Origin: Hypomesus transpacificus | Taxonomy: Eukaryota; Chordata; Actinopteri; Osmeriformes; Osmeridae | NCBI RefSeq assembly: GCF_021917145.1 | Contig: NC_061077.1 | Coordinates: 10,094,083-10,158,082 of the forward strand | DNA: 64,000 bases | Reading direction: 5' to 3' | Shown: positions 1 through 29,382 of the stretch, one piece after another | Numbering within the stretch: the first letter of the stretch is position 1 | Layout: the number at the start of each line of letters is the position of its first letter | Program-made: the position numbers and the translations under genes | The notes under the pieces: generated by a model | Told to the model about the DNA's origin: nothing | Database searches by the model: none | What the model saw: the letters and a program-made list of their open reading frames with translations, nothing else

Positions 1-2429
1 ATTAAAAGGAAGCCTCGTTTTCTTTCTGAAGACAGTACTGTATTTAAAAAGATTTTCAGCTGTGCCTACAGAAATTGTTTGTGATGTCACATCTCGGACA
101 TGACAAAATAAAAATGCATAATGCATGACTGTATCCTCAGCTCATCCTCATAGAGTACTGTCTGTCTAGTGTCATCTAAATATTCATGTGCTTTTCAGAG
201 GCACCAGAGGTGGCACAGCTCTGGCTGACAGAGAAAGTAATGGCCTAGGAGCAAAGCCAATCAGCCTCCAGGAGGACTGAAGGACAGCGACATGAGGAGG
301 ATGTGGAGTCACAGTACAATCTGGACAGAGCCTCAGACTTCTGCTCCATGATGCTTCAATGAGGAACGGCCAGCTATGCTATCCACATGAGAATCTGCAG
401 TAATGGCTGCTTTACGGAAGCTTTGCACCAAGAGATATCTTTATTAGATTAATCCATGACTGCATGGATGATTTGTGATATTATTCCATTCATTGTATGG
501 ATGATTGTAGTGTTGTATATTTCTTTGGGCATACGGTGCAATTTTGTTATCAATGAAGTGTTGATCAGAATCTTTTGAATTAATAGTTTTCATTTTAAAC
601 GTATATCCTAATCTCATACTTAGTATGCAGGTGAATGAAGAAAAAGATTTAATTAAAATACAGTATGGCTGCAGAACTAAGAGTCCAGGCTCACGTTCCC
701 CATTCTTTTCACTTGAATGGACAACGTGACGATGCACATCGGATCCAAACAGCCATGGTTCTTCTCTAAACTCTGGAGCATCCAAACCCACTCTTGGAGA
801 GCAGCAGTGTATAATGAATGAACACAGCTTGAGCTTTTTGTCTTTGCGAGCTTTGTCAGTAGAGAGAGACCCAGAGCCTACTTCATACTGGAGGCACACG
901 CTATGAGAAGAGACTGTTGAATCATGGAGGAGCCAGTCATTTACTACAAGCTCCCTAATTGGACTTCCAAATCAGAGAGAGGGGCTGCACAGTCATTTGT
1001 CTGAGTTGTTTCTCCGGTTTTAGATGAAACACACTCACGTTGATTGTTTGACGTCGTGGTCCCCTCATGATTTTTGGGATTCTATGGGTGTAAAAAACAT
1101 CTGACATGGCATCTGCTAATCGTGAAATGCACAAAATGGTGGAATGTACAACATATTAGCACCCTCGCAGGAGATCCTCTCCTGACGACACAGTGCTCTG
1201 GATCAAAGATGAACTTATTGAGGCTTGCAGAAGCCTGTTGAAAGGCAGTTTGTGTGCCATGGTTTGACCAAGAGCAGCTTGTGTGACGTTTCTGTTGCTA
1301 TCACATAGGAGAAACGTGTGATGGGAACACCTCGTTTTTGATTTCCAGACACACTGTGATGTCCCCAGGAAACTGTGATAACACATGGCGGCACTCTTGG
1401 TATGACAACCGTAAGCTGGGAAAAGCATAACACATGGGCTGCCAGGGCGGTTGCCTTGGCAACTGCACATGAGCCTCCTGCTCCTGCTCCCAGTGTGTTT
1501 GCTGCAAAGTTGAGACAGGGTGTGTTGTTATATCTGCATCGTGAGACCTGGCCATGGACTCCTTTTGGACTTCATGCTTGTGTTTGCATGTATCCATTTG
1601 TGTGTGTACGTGTGCTTGCCTGTGTCTAAATGTCTGTGTTTGTGTGTCTGTGTCTAAGTGACAAAATCACCAAGACACAAAGAGGGAAAAGCAGAGACTG
1701 TCCTACACGGTTTCCCATTGTGTGAAAATCTAAACTATTTAGTCCTCAACTTCATTCCCCTGAAAGAATCTGAAATCAAACCAATCATCTGGAGCTTCCT
1801 GTGTGAGTGTGACTGTTGAACTGCCAGTAGACCTACTATGGCACCACAGGCAGTCCCCAACCAGCAGGGGACATCTGATCCTGCACATCACCACCTCAGC
1901 CATGGTGGAAGCATTAGTGACAGTCATGATTACCTCAGAGCAGCAACTGTTGAATGCTCCATTTGTTCTTGATTTCCCCTGTGTGGTTGCAACACCCCCA
2001 CATGAGTTTTATTCAGATTCTGTCTTATGTCTTTGAAACTGTACAAACTATGATTTACATTCTCCCCAAATGGTGTCAAAACCAGTATTTACATGACAAG
2101 TATGATGAGTAATTGCATAGTAGACAACACAATGAGACGTGATGGTAAGTATTTGTTCGGACTTGGTCTAATGAGGTTGGATGTTGATGGAGACCTCCTC
2201 CTGACACAAGGAGGAGGCAAGAAAATAAGTGCTCAAATCAAGAAGTGGCCTGCATGGCAACCATGCTCTCTAACCAGAGAGTTGGCATTGTCCTCTGTGT
2301 GAGTGCATTCTCTAATTTTGTGGTACAAATGAATGATTGATTGCTCCCCTTCCCTCCCCAGACAGACAACGAGTGACATCAGACCATCAAAGTCACCATC
2401 TTAAAACTCTGTCAGGCTGTGGTGTGTGT

Positions 2430-2665
<236 letters not shown>

Positions 2666-3460
2666 CGTCTGCTTGTGGTCTGTCCATTCTATTGAAGTCT
2701 CTAACCCCATCAGATCCAAACTACCCTTATTTTGTAGGATGCAACAGCTTCCTGTGGATAGGTGCATCTGTTTTCAAACTGTGTGGGTGAAGGGATTTAA
2801 TATGGGACATAAACTGATAGCTGGTTAACAATTATGAATAGGCAAACACATGCCTCCTCCATCCTTCCTTTAACACATTCATTAATCTGTGAGAGACAGA
2901 GCTATTGACAAATATGTATCAGACTGGAGAGGACAAATTGTGGTAAATGCAAGTGAATTGACTGTAATATACAGGGTATGCTTATGGTAATATGTTTAGC
3001 TACCTACATATATCCAGTCGAATTACATGTTTTTTATAGCCTGTGAAGCAATGGTTGCTACGTGTGTGAAATCTATTGTTACATGGTACAATGAATTAAA
3101 ATGAATTAATAGCCTGGTACGAAAGTACAACAAATATCTGAGTTCGAATCTGTTGACCTGATTATCTTCATCTTAGTATTATTACCTTATAGCTGTAGTA
3201 TGGACAATATGTTCTGTGTTTAGGGCATCGGGAATCAGAGACACATGTTGTATGCATTCACAGATTTCCAACATTAAGAAGAAGGTAAACACATTTGGCC
3301 AGGGTGCTGTTTTAATTACAATCAAATTACGCAGTGCTGTCATCTCAATACTGCAACCATGGCAACACCAACTTGAGCCTGGCCCAGGAGATTTTCAGTT
3401 CTAAATCGGATTGGAAAGTGGCTATAAGAAGGAGCTGAGAAGTCCAATTAACAAGACCTG

Positions 3461-3984
3461 GACCTGCACCCAGAAAGCTGGACCAGCACCCAGCAGCCTG
3501 GACCTGCACCCAGCAGTCTGGACCTGCACCCAGCAGCCTGGACCAACGCCCAGCAGCCTGGACCAGCACCCAGCAGCCTGGACCAGCACCCAGCAGCCTG
3601 GACCAACGCCCAGCAGCCTGGACCAGCACCCAGCAGCCTGGACCAGCACCCAGCAGCCTGGACCTGCACCCAGCAGCCTGGACCAGCGCCCAGCAGCATG
3701 GACCAGCACCCAGCAGTCTGGACCTGCACCAAGCAGCCTGGACCAGCACCCAGCAGCCTGGACCAGCACCCAGCAGCCTGGACCAACGCCCAGCAGCCTC
3801 GACCAGCACCCAGCAGCCTGGACCTGCACCCAGCAGCCTGGACCAGCGCCCAGCAGCATGGACCAGCACCCAGCAGTCTGGACCTGCACCAAGCAGCCTG
3901 GACCAGCACCCAGCAGCCTGGACCAGCACCCAGCAGCCTGGACCAGCGCCCAGCAGCATGGACCAGCACCCAGCAGTCTGGACT
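3461..3984. repeat. 20-bp minisatellite, about 26 copies
   Basis: The unit is 20 bp with consensus GACCAGCACCCAGCAGCCTG. It is tiled without length variation from 3461 and breaks off at 3985. Positions 4-8 of the unit vary among four types (CAGCA, CAACG, CTGCA, CAGCG). The variants form a higher-order pattern: the four-unit block at 3661-3740 recurs at 3821-3900, 160 bp later. Because 20 is not a multiple of 3, each frame cycles through the same 20-residue peptide. No stop occurs in several frames on either strand, giving spurious frames of 112 to 240 codons. Confidence 0.97.
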
Positions 3985-5399
3985 TGGCCGGCTGTTATTA
4001 CCAGATGTTGGGGAGATGCCACACACTGTCATGTAACCACACACCAGGGGTCAGCCTGTGTTCAGGAATATGTCAGTTGTTATGTATTCCATCTCTGAGG
4101 TGGAACTCTACAACCCTGCTTGAATCAGATTAGTTACAAGTGGCATTGGAGAAAAAACCCTACATGAACCTACAGTACAGGATCAACCAGATATTTGAGA
4201 CAAATAACAGTGGAGTAGAACACAGTTCATGTAATATTGAGCATTAGAGAATAGATTATTGCTATAGTGGCAGACATCTTGCATTGTCATGGAAACATTA
4301 TTGCAAAAACTTTTATAATCAGTGAACCTACAGTGGCTCACAGTGTAATGTGCGTCATGGGCTTTATTTTGATTAAGGTTCATCATTTAACAAGTATTAA
4401 ATTAGTTATATATTTCAAAGAGATTCACAATAATTCTTTATATAAATGTGGCAACTGCAGTGTTCTTCACCAAAACATGTTCTCTGGAAGCAGTAGCCTA
4501 GCAACAAATATGAATATTTGAAGTGCACATATATTTGGTAAAAGTAGTGAATGTTTTCATGTTATCCAAAGTATCATCCAGTGTCTATGTGACAGCATGA
4601 TTGGTGAGCGTGTGTAATTTGATGACAATCTTGTCAGCAATTGTCATTGGCTCTCCTCTGTGACTGACAGCATAGGGTTGTGATAGGAGCTGAGGGAGCC
4701 CCATTCCCGTCTTGATGCCTCATCAGCATGTGAGGGTTTGTGGAGCTTTGAGAGGCATCTTCAACCCCTCGCGCTGTCTGTCTGAGGACTGCACTTCAAA
4801 GCACTGTGTCTTTGAAGAAAGGGTCAAGACGGACAGACACATTCGACACGCCTTTAATGAGCAATCATCCTGATTCTTTTTTACATCTCTGTCTATCTCT
4901 CTCTATTTTACTCTGGTGCAGTATATGAGTCATGGTGATCATGGTGGATGCATTACCACAGCCTTGTTATCCTAATTATGTTTTGAAATTCAATGACCCG
5001 TTGCTCTGCTTCTTGTAAAGGTGCAGAACGAGTCGACTCTGACTTACCCCAGATTACGTCATCCTAGCATCACAACAACACTCTTTCAGTAAAGTAATGA
5101 TGCTGGGAGATATTTAGAAAATTCTCTTTATGCTCCATCCACAGAATCAGCTTCTTTTTTTTAAACACACACATACAAAACATTGACTTTGTAGTTGTCT
5201 GGCAGCCAGAGATATTCCATCCTGTTTGGAACTGATGGTTTAGTACTCTCCTCATTGAAATACTTTCAAAGTGTGGTGCAACATCTACTGGTTGCAAAAA
5301 GTATTGCTTTAGAACGGATCATCCATTCTTATTGTAGAGAATAAAACAATAAAGAGCTTTATCACAAAACAAACTGTGAATCTGTACTGGAAAGTTGTT

Positions 5400-6634
5400 T
5401 TTATTACATGCAGGTCATAGCATTGACATATAAACTGACACTAGGGGCTTTTAAACCCTCAAACAGTCAAACAATCTTTTACACAGCAACTTGAGAGATA
5501 TAATTTATCTCAAAATGTGGAAACACAACTCACAATGTGAGTGAGTGAATGTGTGTCACAATAAAAGCCAGTTGCCACATTCACGAAAAGCTTGTTGGTA
5601 ACATCTCAAGTATGACACCTCTCTTTTTAGACAGACCATTGCTGCAAAATACAGTACGTTCCAAATGCGGGAACACAGGTTTAATACTTTAAACATAAAC
5701 ATGCTACTCCATGCAGGAGGATGGCTGAAATCCAGCCTGAGTAAAATAATACCTGAGTAAAACAACAACACTTAGAAGTACAAAGCAAGTAAGGAATACT
5801 GAAACACACTCAAAATAGATATGACAGGGAAGGAGATAACAGGGAAACTTCTCTTCCATTCAATTAGCAATATTCAAGACAATATATAAAGTCAACAAAG
5901 CCACAGACATGACTTAATACAGGGGCTGCATGATTATAGGCATTGCAATGAAAACATGATCAAATATCACATATTTTTACAGATGTAAAATACAAGAAAG
6001 AAACATAATTTTCATGTATCCATTTACTGAAAGTATTCTCAAACTTAGAGTTGAAATTGAACCATTGTTAGGCACTTTTGGCTGATGAGTACAAAATGCA
6101 AGGGGTGGTCTCGCAGTGAACCCTCTGATCAAACATGAACGTGTCAACATCTCTATATTTTATATGACCCTGGAGATGACTGCAGCACTATATATACAAT
6201 ACAGATAGATGAACACAACTGTCTTTAAATAGTTTTGACAGATTCTCTCTGACATCAATATGATGAAAACATGTTTTTTCTTTCTCAGATATAACTTTAT
6301 ACTTTAAACTTTTTACTTTTCTCAGATATAACAATATTAACTTTTCAGGGCACTGCACTGTCTCTAACACAATTGATTTTCTCTGTCCTGAATTTCATCT
6401 TCTCCTGCTCTTTAGCCAATCATCTGGCACCATCTCTGTAAATAACCTTTGCCTCGGAGAAGCTTATGATATGTTTACAAGTTATCACACACAACAGAAT
6501 AAAGCCTAGTCACGCAATTCTCACAACTGCACCGACAACATACTCCAAAGACTCCAAAAGGCAAACGACGGAACAGTAGTCAGTAGTAGCATAGTATAGT
6601 TGATAATAAGTGTCCTTTACAGCTTCTCTTCCCA
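5400..6634 (-). terminator. vwa5b1: Probable vwa5b1 3' UTR and poly(A) signal
   Basis: After the vwa5b1 stop codon the minus strand is AT-rich with no coding signal. A candidate AATAAA hexamer on the minus strand lies at 5400-5405. It would give a 3' UTR of about 1.2 kb, normal for a vertebrate gene. The exact cleavage site is inferred. Confidence 0.4.
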
Positions 6635-22748
<16,114 letters not shown>

Positions 22749-24601
22749 GGTGTTGGTTTTACTCTTCTACTTTCAAGGCACCAGATAAGAGATGGACAAA
22801 AAAACAAACTCTTCAGGAATGTAAACTTAGAAAACCAAGCAAACAAATACAACTTGACGGAAACGCCCAATGCCTTTCTCCTTTACATTGTTATCTAGCC
22901 ATGACATCAAAGACAAGGGGGTGTCTCATTAAAACCTTTGAAGCAGTGCAATTCCAACTGTCCAGCTGTCTGCTCAATGCATCTGAACATGGCATCCCGG
23001 ATAATCCAAATAACAATCCAACAGTTTTTCCATGCATGATAAAATAAGTAATTGTATGCCAAATGTGTGCCATATTTACAGCATGACATGATACAAATTG
23101 GCCAACAGAAAAAAATTGAAGGGCAGTATTTTTCTGCATCAAATATGTCTTTCGAATATTACCTGGACATTGTGTGAGACAGGGCAAATGAAATCCCTCT
23201 TTATTTATTTTATTATATAAACATATCATGCACCACAGCCTTTATTGTCCTGTATATGCACCAACCATCTCTCTCTTTCTCTCTCTCCCTCCTCTCTCTT
23301 TTGCTCTCTTTCTCTCTCTCTCACTACAGGACAGCCTTTGCTCCAACAGCGTGTTCATTAGGAGAGTAGTGACGAAAGCTATTTCCATAGAGACAGACGT
23401 ACTTGCTTGCTAAGCTAGCCATGTCTCTCCAAGGTAAAGTACAGCATATCTAGCATCAGTAAATATAACTGAAACTAAATACCCTAAATGTCCCCTCCAA
23501 CAATGAGCACAGCAAACAGATTAACTACAGTACATTATATAGATAGAATACATAGCTACTGAATCAGACACAATATTTTCTCTTCATGAAATCACAAAAC
23601 AAATCTCAATCATCAGTGAATCTTAAGATATTAGCTTTTCCTGGAAAAGATTAAACATGTTGCAAAAAAGATAGCACATGTACTTAAGACAAATTACATG
23701 TTAACAATCTATCCACATGTCAGATGTTTCACATGTGGTATCTGTGTTATTATTTAAACTAAGGTTTGGCTAGATCAGAGAGGAAAAGGTCAAAAATATA
23801 TGGCCACAGTTGTTGTCAGCTTTGCTCTCCGTGTCAATACTGCCACCAAGTGTCTTGTAGCCCCACAAACCACTGTCATAACAGCTAGAGACAAAAATTC
23901 TTAATTGTTCCTCCAGGGTGATCTATATTTATGAGTTCCAAGCATCTTGTTTGAACATTTAAAAAAATCTATACATTTACAAAACTCTTAACAAGGAATA
24001 TAAAATGCATGATTATCTTCCACTATTTGTAAACATAATAAATATTACAACACCAAAACATAAGCCTTAATTTTTGTTAATAGTTTTTAAATATTAAAAT
24101 CTGTGTCTGATTTGGTCAATAGTACAGTTGATGCACTGTCAGCCTCCTCTTATAAAGAATGACTCATTCCACTTTCTGACAGATCATAAATTGTGATAAT
24201 GTGATAAAAGTGGCAGACCCAGGGGTGCCCCTCTGCTTTTGTTCTGCATGAGTCACACAGAGCTCCACAGGAAAGCTAAGATTGACACTAAACCATCCCC
24301 TCGCTATATTCCTGCAACAGCCACAGTGGGAGACTCTAGTCGTCAGAAAGTACAAGCTATACAGTGCATAAGAGCAGAGAAAAATCAACCACTTGTTGAC
24401 ACACAATTGCTCATTTGCCTAGCTTGCCATAATGGGCTGTAACATGCAGTCTCTATTATTGCAACAATATTTTGAGTGGAAAAAAGTAAACAATTAAACA
24501 ACACAAAGATTACGCATATGAACAACAGTAATCAGGACATACAAACAACCAGAATGAAGGCAACGCAACATCTGGCATCACCTGAAGCAACATCCACTTA
24601 C

Positions 24602-24830
24602 CTTTCATTTGTGTGAACTGGGAGGAAGATGATGCTTTCTGTCTTGCAAAATCCCACTTCTTGTTTAAAAAAGGTTTTACCTTTCTCCCCGTCCCTGCTC
24701 TCTGCAGCTTGTCTATGACGTAGAGAAAAAGCCAGCTGCCACAGGTGGCAGAAACTCTTAATGAAATGGCTGTGGCTTAAAGAGGAGCAAAGCAAAAAGG
24801 GAAGGAGAGGCAACACTGGAGCTAATCGGT
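24602..24830 (-). other. vwa5b1: Candidate noncoding first exon of vwa5b1
   Basis: On the minus strand ACAAATGAAAG is followed by a strong donor GTAAGTGG (boundary at 24602/24601). The next downstream acceptor-like AGs lie just before the vwa5b1 ATG near 22760-22770. A 5' UTR exon here is plausible. The upstream border is a guess. Confidence 0.3.
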
Positions 24831-25496
24831 CAGAATAGCAATGTGTGGTCTAAAAAGTATCTCTCTCAGTCTGTCTCTTCCCTGTGTCTGGAGTTGGAGA
24901 AGCTTGCTGGCAGAAAGACAGTCCTGTGCAACAGATTAGCAGCCCCTTCTCACTGCATTGATATGATCAGCACCACCCACTCTCTCCCTCCCTGCAATCA
25001 ATGACGAGGGACACCATTCATGTGTCCTTTTTGATAGCTAGGGGAGAGACTGAATGAAATGCAACACCAGGCAAGGAGAGAAAAAAGGGTGGAGGGAGGA
25101 AGGTGGGTGGAGGAACATAAAGCATGTCTCCTATATCATAAAATCTTCCCCCTTCGCGTCTCTATCTCCCTGTCTCTGTCTATCGCATAGTCTCTGGCTG
25201 AATGGATGATCCTTAATGTTTTGATTCTAATGTGGGAGTTTGGCGGTCTGTGTATTTTGTGTCCACAATTACTCTGATCCATCTGTTTTCTTCGGAGGTT
25301 ACCATGACAATCAATAACAGCTATAGTGAGCGTCCTTTCAGACATTTGGTTGACAAGCAGGGAAACCTGGTGTGGGAGGGGCAGTAGCTGAAATTCAACA
25401 TCCACCTCATAAAATTAACCTAGTGCCAATAAACCCTTGTCCCCCGCCTTCTCTGTCTTGCACACAAACCCACACGGACTATTTACTCTTTTCTTC

Positions 25497-25612
25497 CATA
25501 TCTCTCTCTCTCTTTATCTCTTTCTCTCTCTCTCTGTCTCTTTCTCTCTTTCTCTCTTCTCTCTCTCTTCTCTCTTTCTCTCTTTCTCTCTTTCTCTCTT
25601 TCTCTGTGTGTC
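25497..25612. repeat. CT-rich microsatellite
   Basis: Alternating (CT)n and (TTTCTCTC)n units in the intergenic region. The serine/leucine open frames across it are spurious. Confidence 0.9.
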
Positions 25613-25849
25613 TCAGATTCATTGTTTGTTGTCCAGTGCATTATGATTTAAAAAGAACTATGTGTGCGTGAGTGTTGAATCGGGTGTGCTAAATTATTTA
25701 AAAATATATATTTAAACAATATGACCGAGCATAACATTAAACAGATATTCAAAAACATGCTCGGATTGCCGCACTGGCTATTTTGCTTAATCGAGCGATG
25801 CAGCCAATAAAAGTTTGGTTGGAAACTTACTACCGACTTCCGAGCTTTT

Positions 25850-26016
25850 ATCAGCTATACTGGGATCAGCTGATGCGCATGAGCGCACGAGAGAGCGGCG
25901 CGCATCAGTCCTGTTCAGGCATCTATCATCTGTGGCGTTGAGTAGGTTATTTAGCTAACTAAAAGTTGGGTAACTTGCTGGTGTCTACTTAACAACGTTA
26001 GAATAACACATAAACG
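25850..26016 (+). promoter_or_regulatory. ddx19: ddx19 promoter and 5' UTR region
   Basis: The segment is CpG-rich relative to its AT-rich flanks. It contains TGCGCATGAGCGCA (about 25874-25887), which resembles the palindromic NRF1 site, and GGCGCGC just after it. Such sites are typical of housekeeping promoters. No TATA box is evident. The transcription start is not determined. Confidence 0.4.
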
Positions 26017-28285
26017 ATGGCTTCTGATTCTTGGGCGTTGGCAGTCGATGTTCAAGAAGCTACGTCTAAATCCGTAAGTTTTTTCGCTACGTTTGTTTGA
26101 CCTGGTCAGTCCCCGGGGTCGATTGACGTGCATGGCAAAGAGGGGCATCAAATTAGCTGGTTAGCGAACGTTAGCCATGCTGGCCTGAAGAGGCGGAGGC
26201 TGGTCAGAAAGTTAGCTTAGCTAGCTAGCCAGTAAACTTCTAAACGGTCACCTCATTTCATTCAACTGGACCATGAATGATGTCATGCCGCTGGTCTACC
26301 TCAGCTCCTAACATGTCAATCTCCGTGGTTCATGCTCGTCTTTCATATCATTAATTTGTTGTCATTTCAATTCATGAATGTATTTTAATTGGCAAATTTG
26401 TTTTGTAGTTTCACACGCATTTAAGGGGTAGAATGCTGATGAAGTATGATGGGTTGTATTTTTACGGGGCCTAGCCTAACCATATTTCATTTCCATCAGT
26501 TCCGATTTGCAGATCGCATGCAAACAATGGACAGGAGTGATTCTGCATGTATCCGTAGAAGAGAAATCAATGGTAACAGATTGTCACTACATTTCAAAAG
26601 GCCTACAGCATGAATTGCTTCCGTTATTATTAGTTTGTAATGGCATGCTTCATTTTACTTTAGGTAGTCCTCAGAAAATTGAAAATGGTATCAAGGAACG
26701 AAAAGAAGAGGAAACGGGTGATTCTATGACTAGTCTAGAAAATAAAAGACTACCTATGTAGACATGTCAGGTGAAGTAAGCTTGCCAGTTGGCTGGCTAC
26801 TCATGGTTTTCATCTTTATTCAACAGAGGATGACAAGGCAGCTCAGTCTCTGTTGAACAAGCTTATCCACAGCAGTCTTGTGAACACCACCAATCAAGTG
26901 GAGGTTCTGCAGAGGGATCCCAACTCACCTCTCTACTCTGTCAAGACCTTCGAAGAGCTGAGACTGTAAGTTCTGACATAGTGAATGGCCTGCTTCTGTA
27001 TGCTTGTCTTGTATGCTCAAGCAAACACAAATCTGCAGTGATGTTTGTTGTATCGTATGCACACGGTACAGGAAACCACAACTACTCAGGGGAATCTATG
27101 CCATGGGCTTTAACAGACCCTCCAGGGTTCAGGAGAATGCGTTGCCTATGATGTTGGCTGAGCCGTAAGTTCTCCCTTTACTCAGCTCTGTATTCAAACC
27201 TTCATCTTGAAATGTAGGCTTCTTCCAGACCTAGCTTGCCCAATTCCATAAAGTGGTCCCTTAGTATTGAACACCACAGTGTAAAAATGCTGAATCACCT
27301 ATATAGTCTAGGCACCACACAGCCCCCCATGCTGCTTTATTCAGAGTGTATGTTCCTTGGTTCCAGACCTCAGAACCTGATCGCACAGTCACAGTCTGGC
27401 ACAGGTAAAACCGCTGCCTTTGCTCTGGCCATGCTCAGCCGTGTCGACACAGCTCAGAAAGTGACTCAGGTGAGTAAACATCCCTGCCTGTTGTTAGACT
27501 TGTACCATGGTGTGGTGTGGACACTAGTCAACCTGTAGAGAAGCAATCATGCTGCCAGAACTAGCTGTTTGTCGTCTGTATATTGTAATATTGTTTGAAG
27601 CACCTGTAATGTATTACATTAAAGGAGCCTGTACGTTCATTGAGTACTGAAATACAGTATTTGGTAGAAATAGCTTCATTTCTGCTTCTGTAGTGCCTTT
27701 GCATCTCCCCGACGTTTGAGCTTGCTGTGCAGACCGGTAAAGTGATAGAGCAAATGGGGAAATACTATCCTGAAGTGAAATTGGCGTATGCCATTCGAGG
27801 CAACCGAGGTAATTATATTTTGATTATAGCACTGCTCCCTGCTTCAAACACTCTGCTTCAAAGTCAAGGTATGAGTTGTATTGGTTAAGGGTGGTTATCT
27901 CAAATCATCAAGTTCTAGAAACCGAAGAACACTGGTACTTATTTCAATATGTATATGCTCCATAATGCATAATTGGATCAATATGGGAGGACAACGTCCT
28001 TCTTATATGTTGTGGCTCCTACCTAGTGGAGCGGGGAACCAAGATCCAGGACCATATAGTCATCGGGACTCCTGGCACCGTCCTGGATTGGTGCTCCAAG
28101 CTCAGGTTCATCGACCCCAAGAAGATCAAGATCCTTGTCCTGGACGAGGCCGATGTCATGATTGCCACTCAAGGCCACCAGGACCAGAGCATCCGGATCC
28201 AAAGGTAGAAAGTTGTACAATTAGTTTTTTCTCTTCCTTGCCATCATTCTCAATAACAGTCTGCTGAGTACATACATGCTGTCTC

Positions 28286-28322
<37 letters not shown>

Positions 28323-29382
28323 ATTTTAATCCACACTCAGAATGCTGCCAACGGATTGTCAGATGCTGCTGTTCTCGGCCACGTTCGAGGAGTCTGTTTG
28401 GAAGTTCTCTGAGAGGGTTATTCCTGACCCCAACATTATCAAGCTGAAGCGAGAGGAGGAGACCCTGGACACCATCAAGCAGTACTACATGGTCTGCAAG
28501 AGGAATCAAGACAAGTTCACTGCCATCTGCAACGTGTATGGAGCCATCACCGTTGCCCAGGCCATGATCTTCTGCCATGTGAGTCCTCCAACACCTCCCA
28601 ATGAATAAGCCTGCTTTCGTTAACTTGACTACAACCTTGCAAGTCCTTGCCTGATGGTCATAGTTTGTTGACAAAGTTAATATTAGATGTGACTGTGTCA
28701 GATTTGCGGCTTAAGCCTGATTTGGAATATCTAACTGACGTTTTTTCCTTGTCTCCAGACTCGCAAGACAGCTGCCTGGCTGGCTTCACAGCTGTGTAGA
28801 GAGGGCCACCAAGTGGCCCTGCTGAGTGGGGAGATGACTGTGGAACAGAGAGCAGATGTCATTCAGCGCTTCAGGGATGGGAAAGAGAAAGTCTTGGTGA
28901 CCACTAATGTATGCGCCAGAGGTAATTACTATACTTACTGTAGGCATTGGGAAAATGGGAGTTAGTTGTTGCATTTGATAACATGGCAGTAGTTAAGTTG
29001 CAAGGCCTTTCCTTTGTGTTGTTAATGCAGGGATTGATGTTGAGCAAGTGTCCATCGTGATCAACTTTGACCTCCCTGTGGACAAAGACGGGAAAACCGA
29101 CAACGAGACTTACCTTCATCGGATTGGTCGTACCGGGCGATTTGGCAAGAAGGGTCTTGCAGTCAACATGGTTGACAGTCAGTACAGCATGGATATTCTC
29201 CGAGAGATTGAGGAGCACTTCAGTAAGCAGTAATATTCTTACCAGTCAGACAAGACACATCTTTTTATATATATGCGCAAATGTTTTAATGTAAAATTTT
29301 TTTTTTCACAGATAAGAAAATACTTAAACTTAATCCAGATGACCCTGATGACCTTATAAAACTGGAGGAAATACATAACTGA
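26017..29382 (+). CDS. ddx19: ATP-dependent RNA helicase DDX19 (12 exons)
   Basis: Exons: 26017-26073, 26500-26572, 26664-26717, 26827-26965, 27072-27164, 27367-27469, 27694-27808, 28027-28204, 28341-28578, 28759-28921, 29031-29222 and 29312-29382. All phases join, giving 491 residues (human DDX19B is 479). Helicase motifs in order: Q motif GFNRPSRVQ, Walker A SGTGKT (149-154), PTFELA, DEAD (251-254), SAT (283-285), CARGID and HRIGRTGR (434-441). DDX19/Dbp5 acts at the cytoplasmic face of the nuclear pore, where with Gle1 and inositol hexakisphosphate it strips export proteins from mRNA. The start [19 protein letters not shown] matches the family. Exons 2 and 3 encode a diverged acidic/basic linker and are assigned only by splice sites and phase, so they are the weakest part. 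The A versus B paralogue cannot be decided here. Confidence 0.93.
26500..26717 (+). CDS. ddx19: ddx19 exons 2 and 3, variable N-terminal linker
   Basis: Exon 2 (26500-26572) uses acceptor CATCAG and donor GTAACAG; exon 3 (26664-26717) uses acceptor TTTAG and donor GTGATT. Together they link TSKS of exon 1 to [13 protein letters not shown] of exon 4 in the correct phase. Exon 3 reads [17 protein letters not shown], acidic and lysine-rich as expected for this linker. Exon 2 reads [19 protein letters not shown] and does not resemble the DDX19 linker I know. A different exon 2, or use of its downstream acceptor (TTTGCAG), is possible but would break the phase. Confidence 0.5.
28287..28322. repeat. 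36-nt poly-C tract in ddx19 intron 8
   Basis: An uninterrupted run of 36 cytosines ends 18 nt before the exon 9 acceptor (AG at 28339-28340). It makes up over a quarter of this 136-nt intron and takes the place of the polypyrimidine tract. Its length may be uncertain because such tracts are hard to sequence. Confidence 0.95.

Larger units (their letters stand above)
22749..26016. other. Intergenic region between vwa5b1 and ddx19
   Basis: The two genes are divergent. The stretch holds a possible vwa5b1 leader exon (about 24602-24830), CT-rich microsatellites at 23268-23328 and 25497-25612, and at its right end the ddx19 promoter region. I see no further coding exon. Confidence 0.6.

Noticed and set aside
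444-899. 151-codon minus-strand frame near the window start
   Set aside because: No domain, AT-rich composition, no splice or poly(A) context, and no resemblance to the expected neighbour CAMK2N1.
3345-4133. Long open frames of up to 240 codons on both strands
   Set aside because: They translate the 20-bp minisatellite; the same peptide appears in several frames on both strands, with no start context or family resemblance.
28156-28674. 172-codon minus-strand frame across the ddx19 poly-C tract
   Set aside because: It is antisense to ddx19 exons 8 and 9; the poly-glycine run comes from the C tract.
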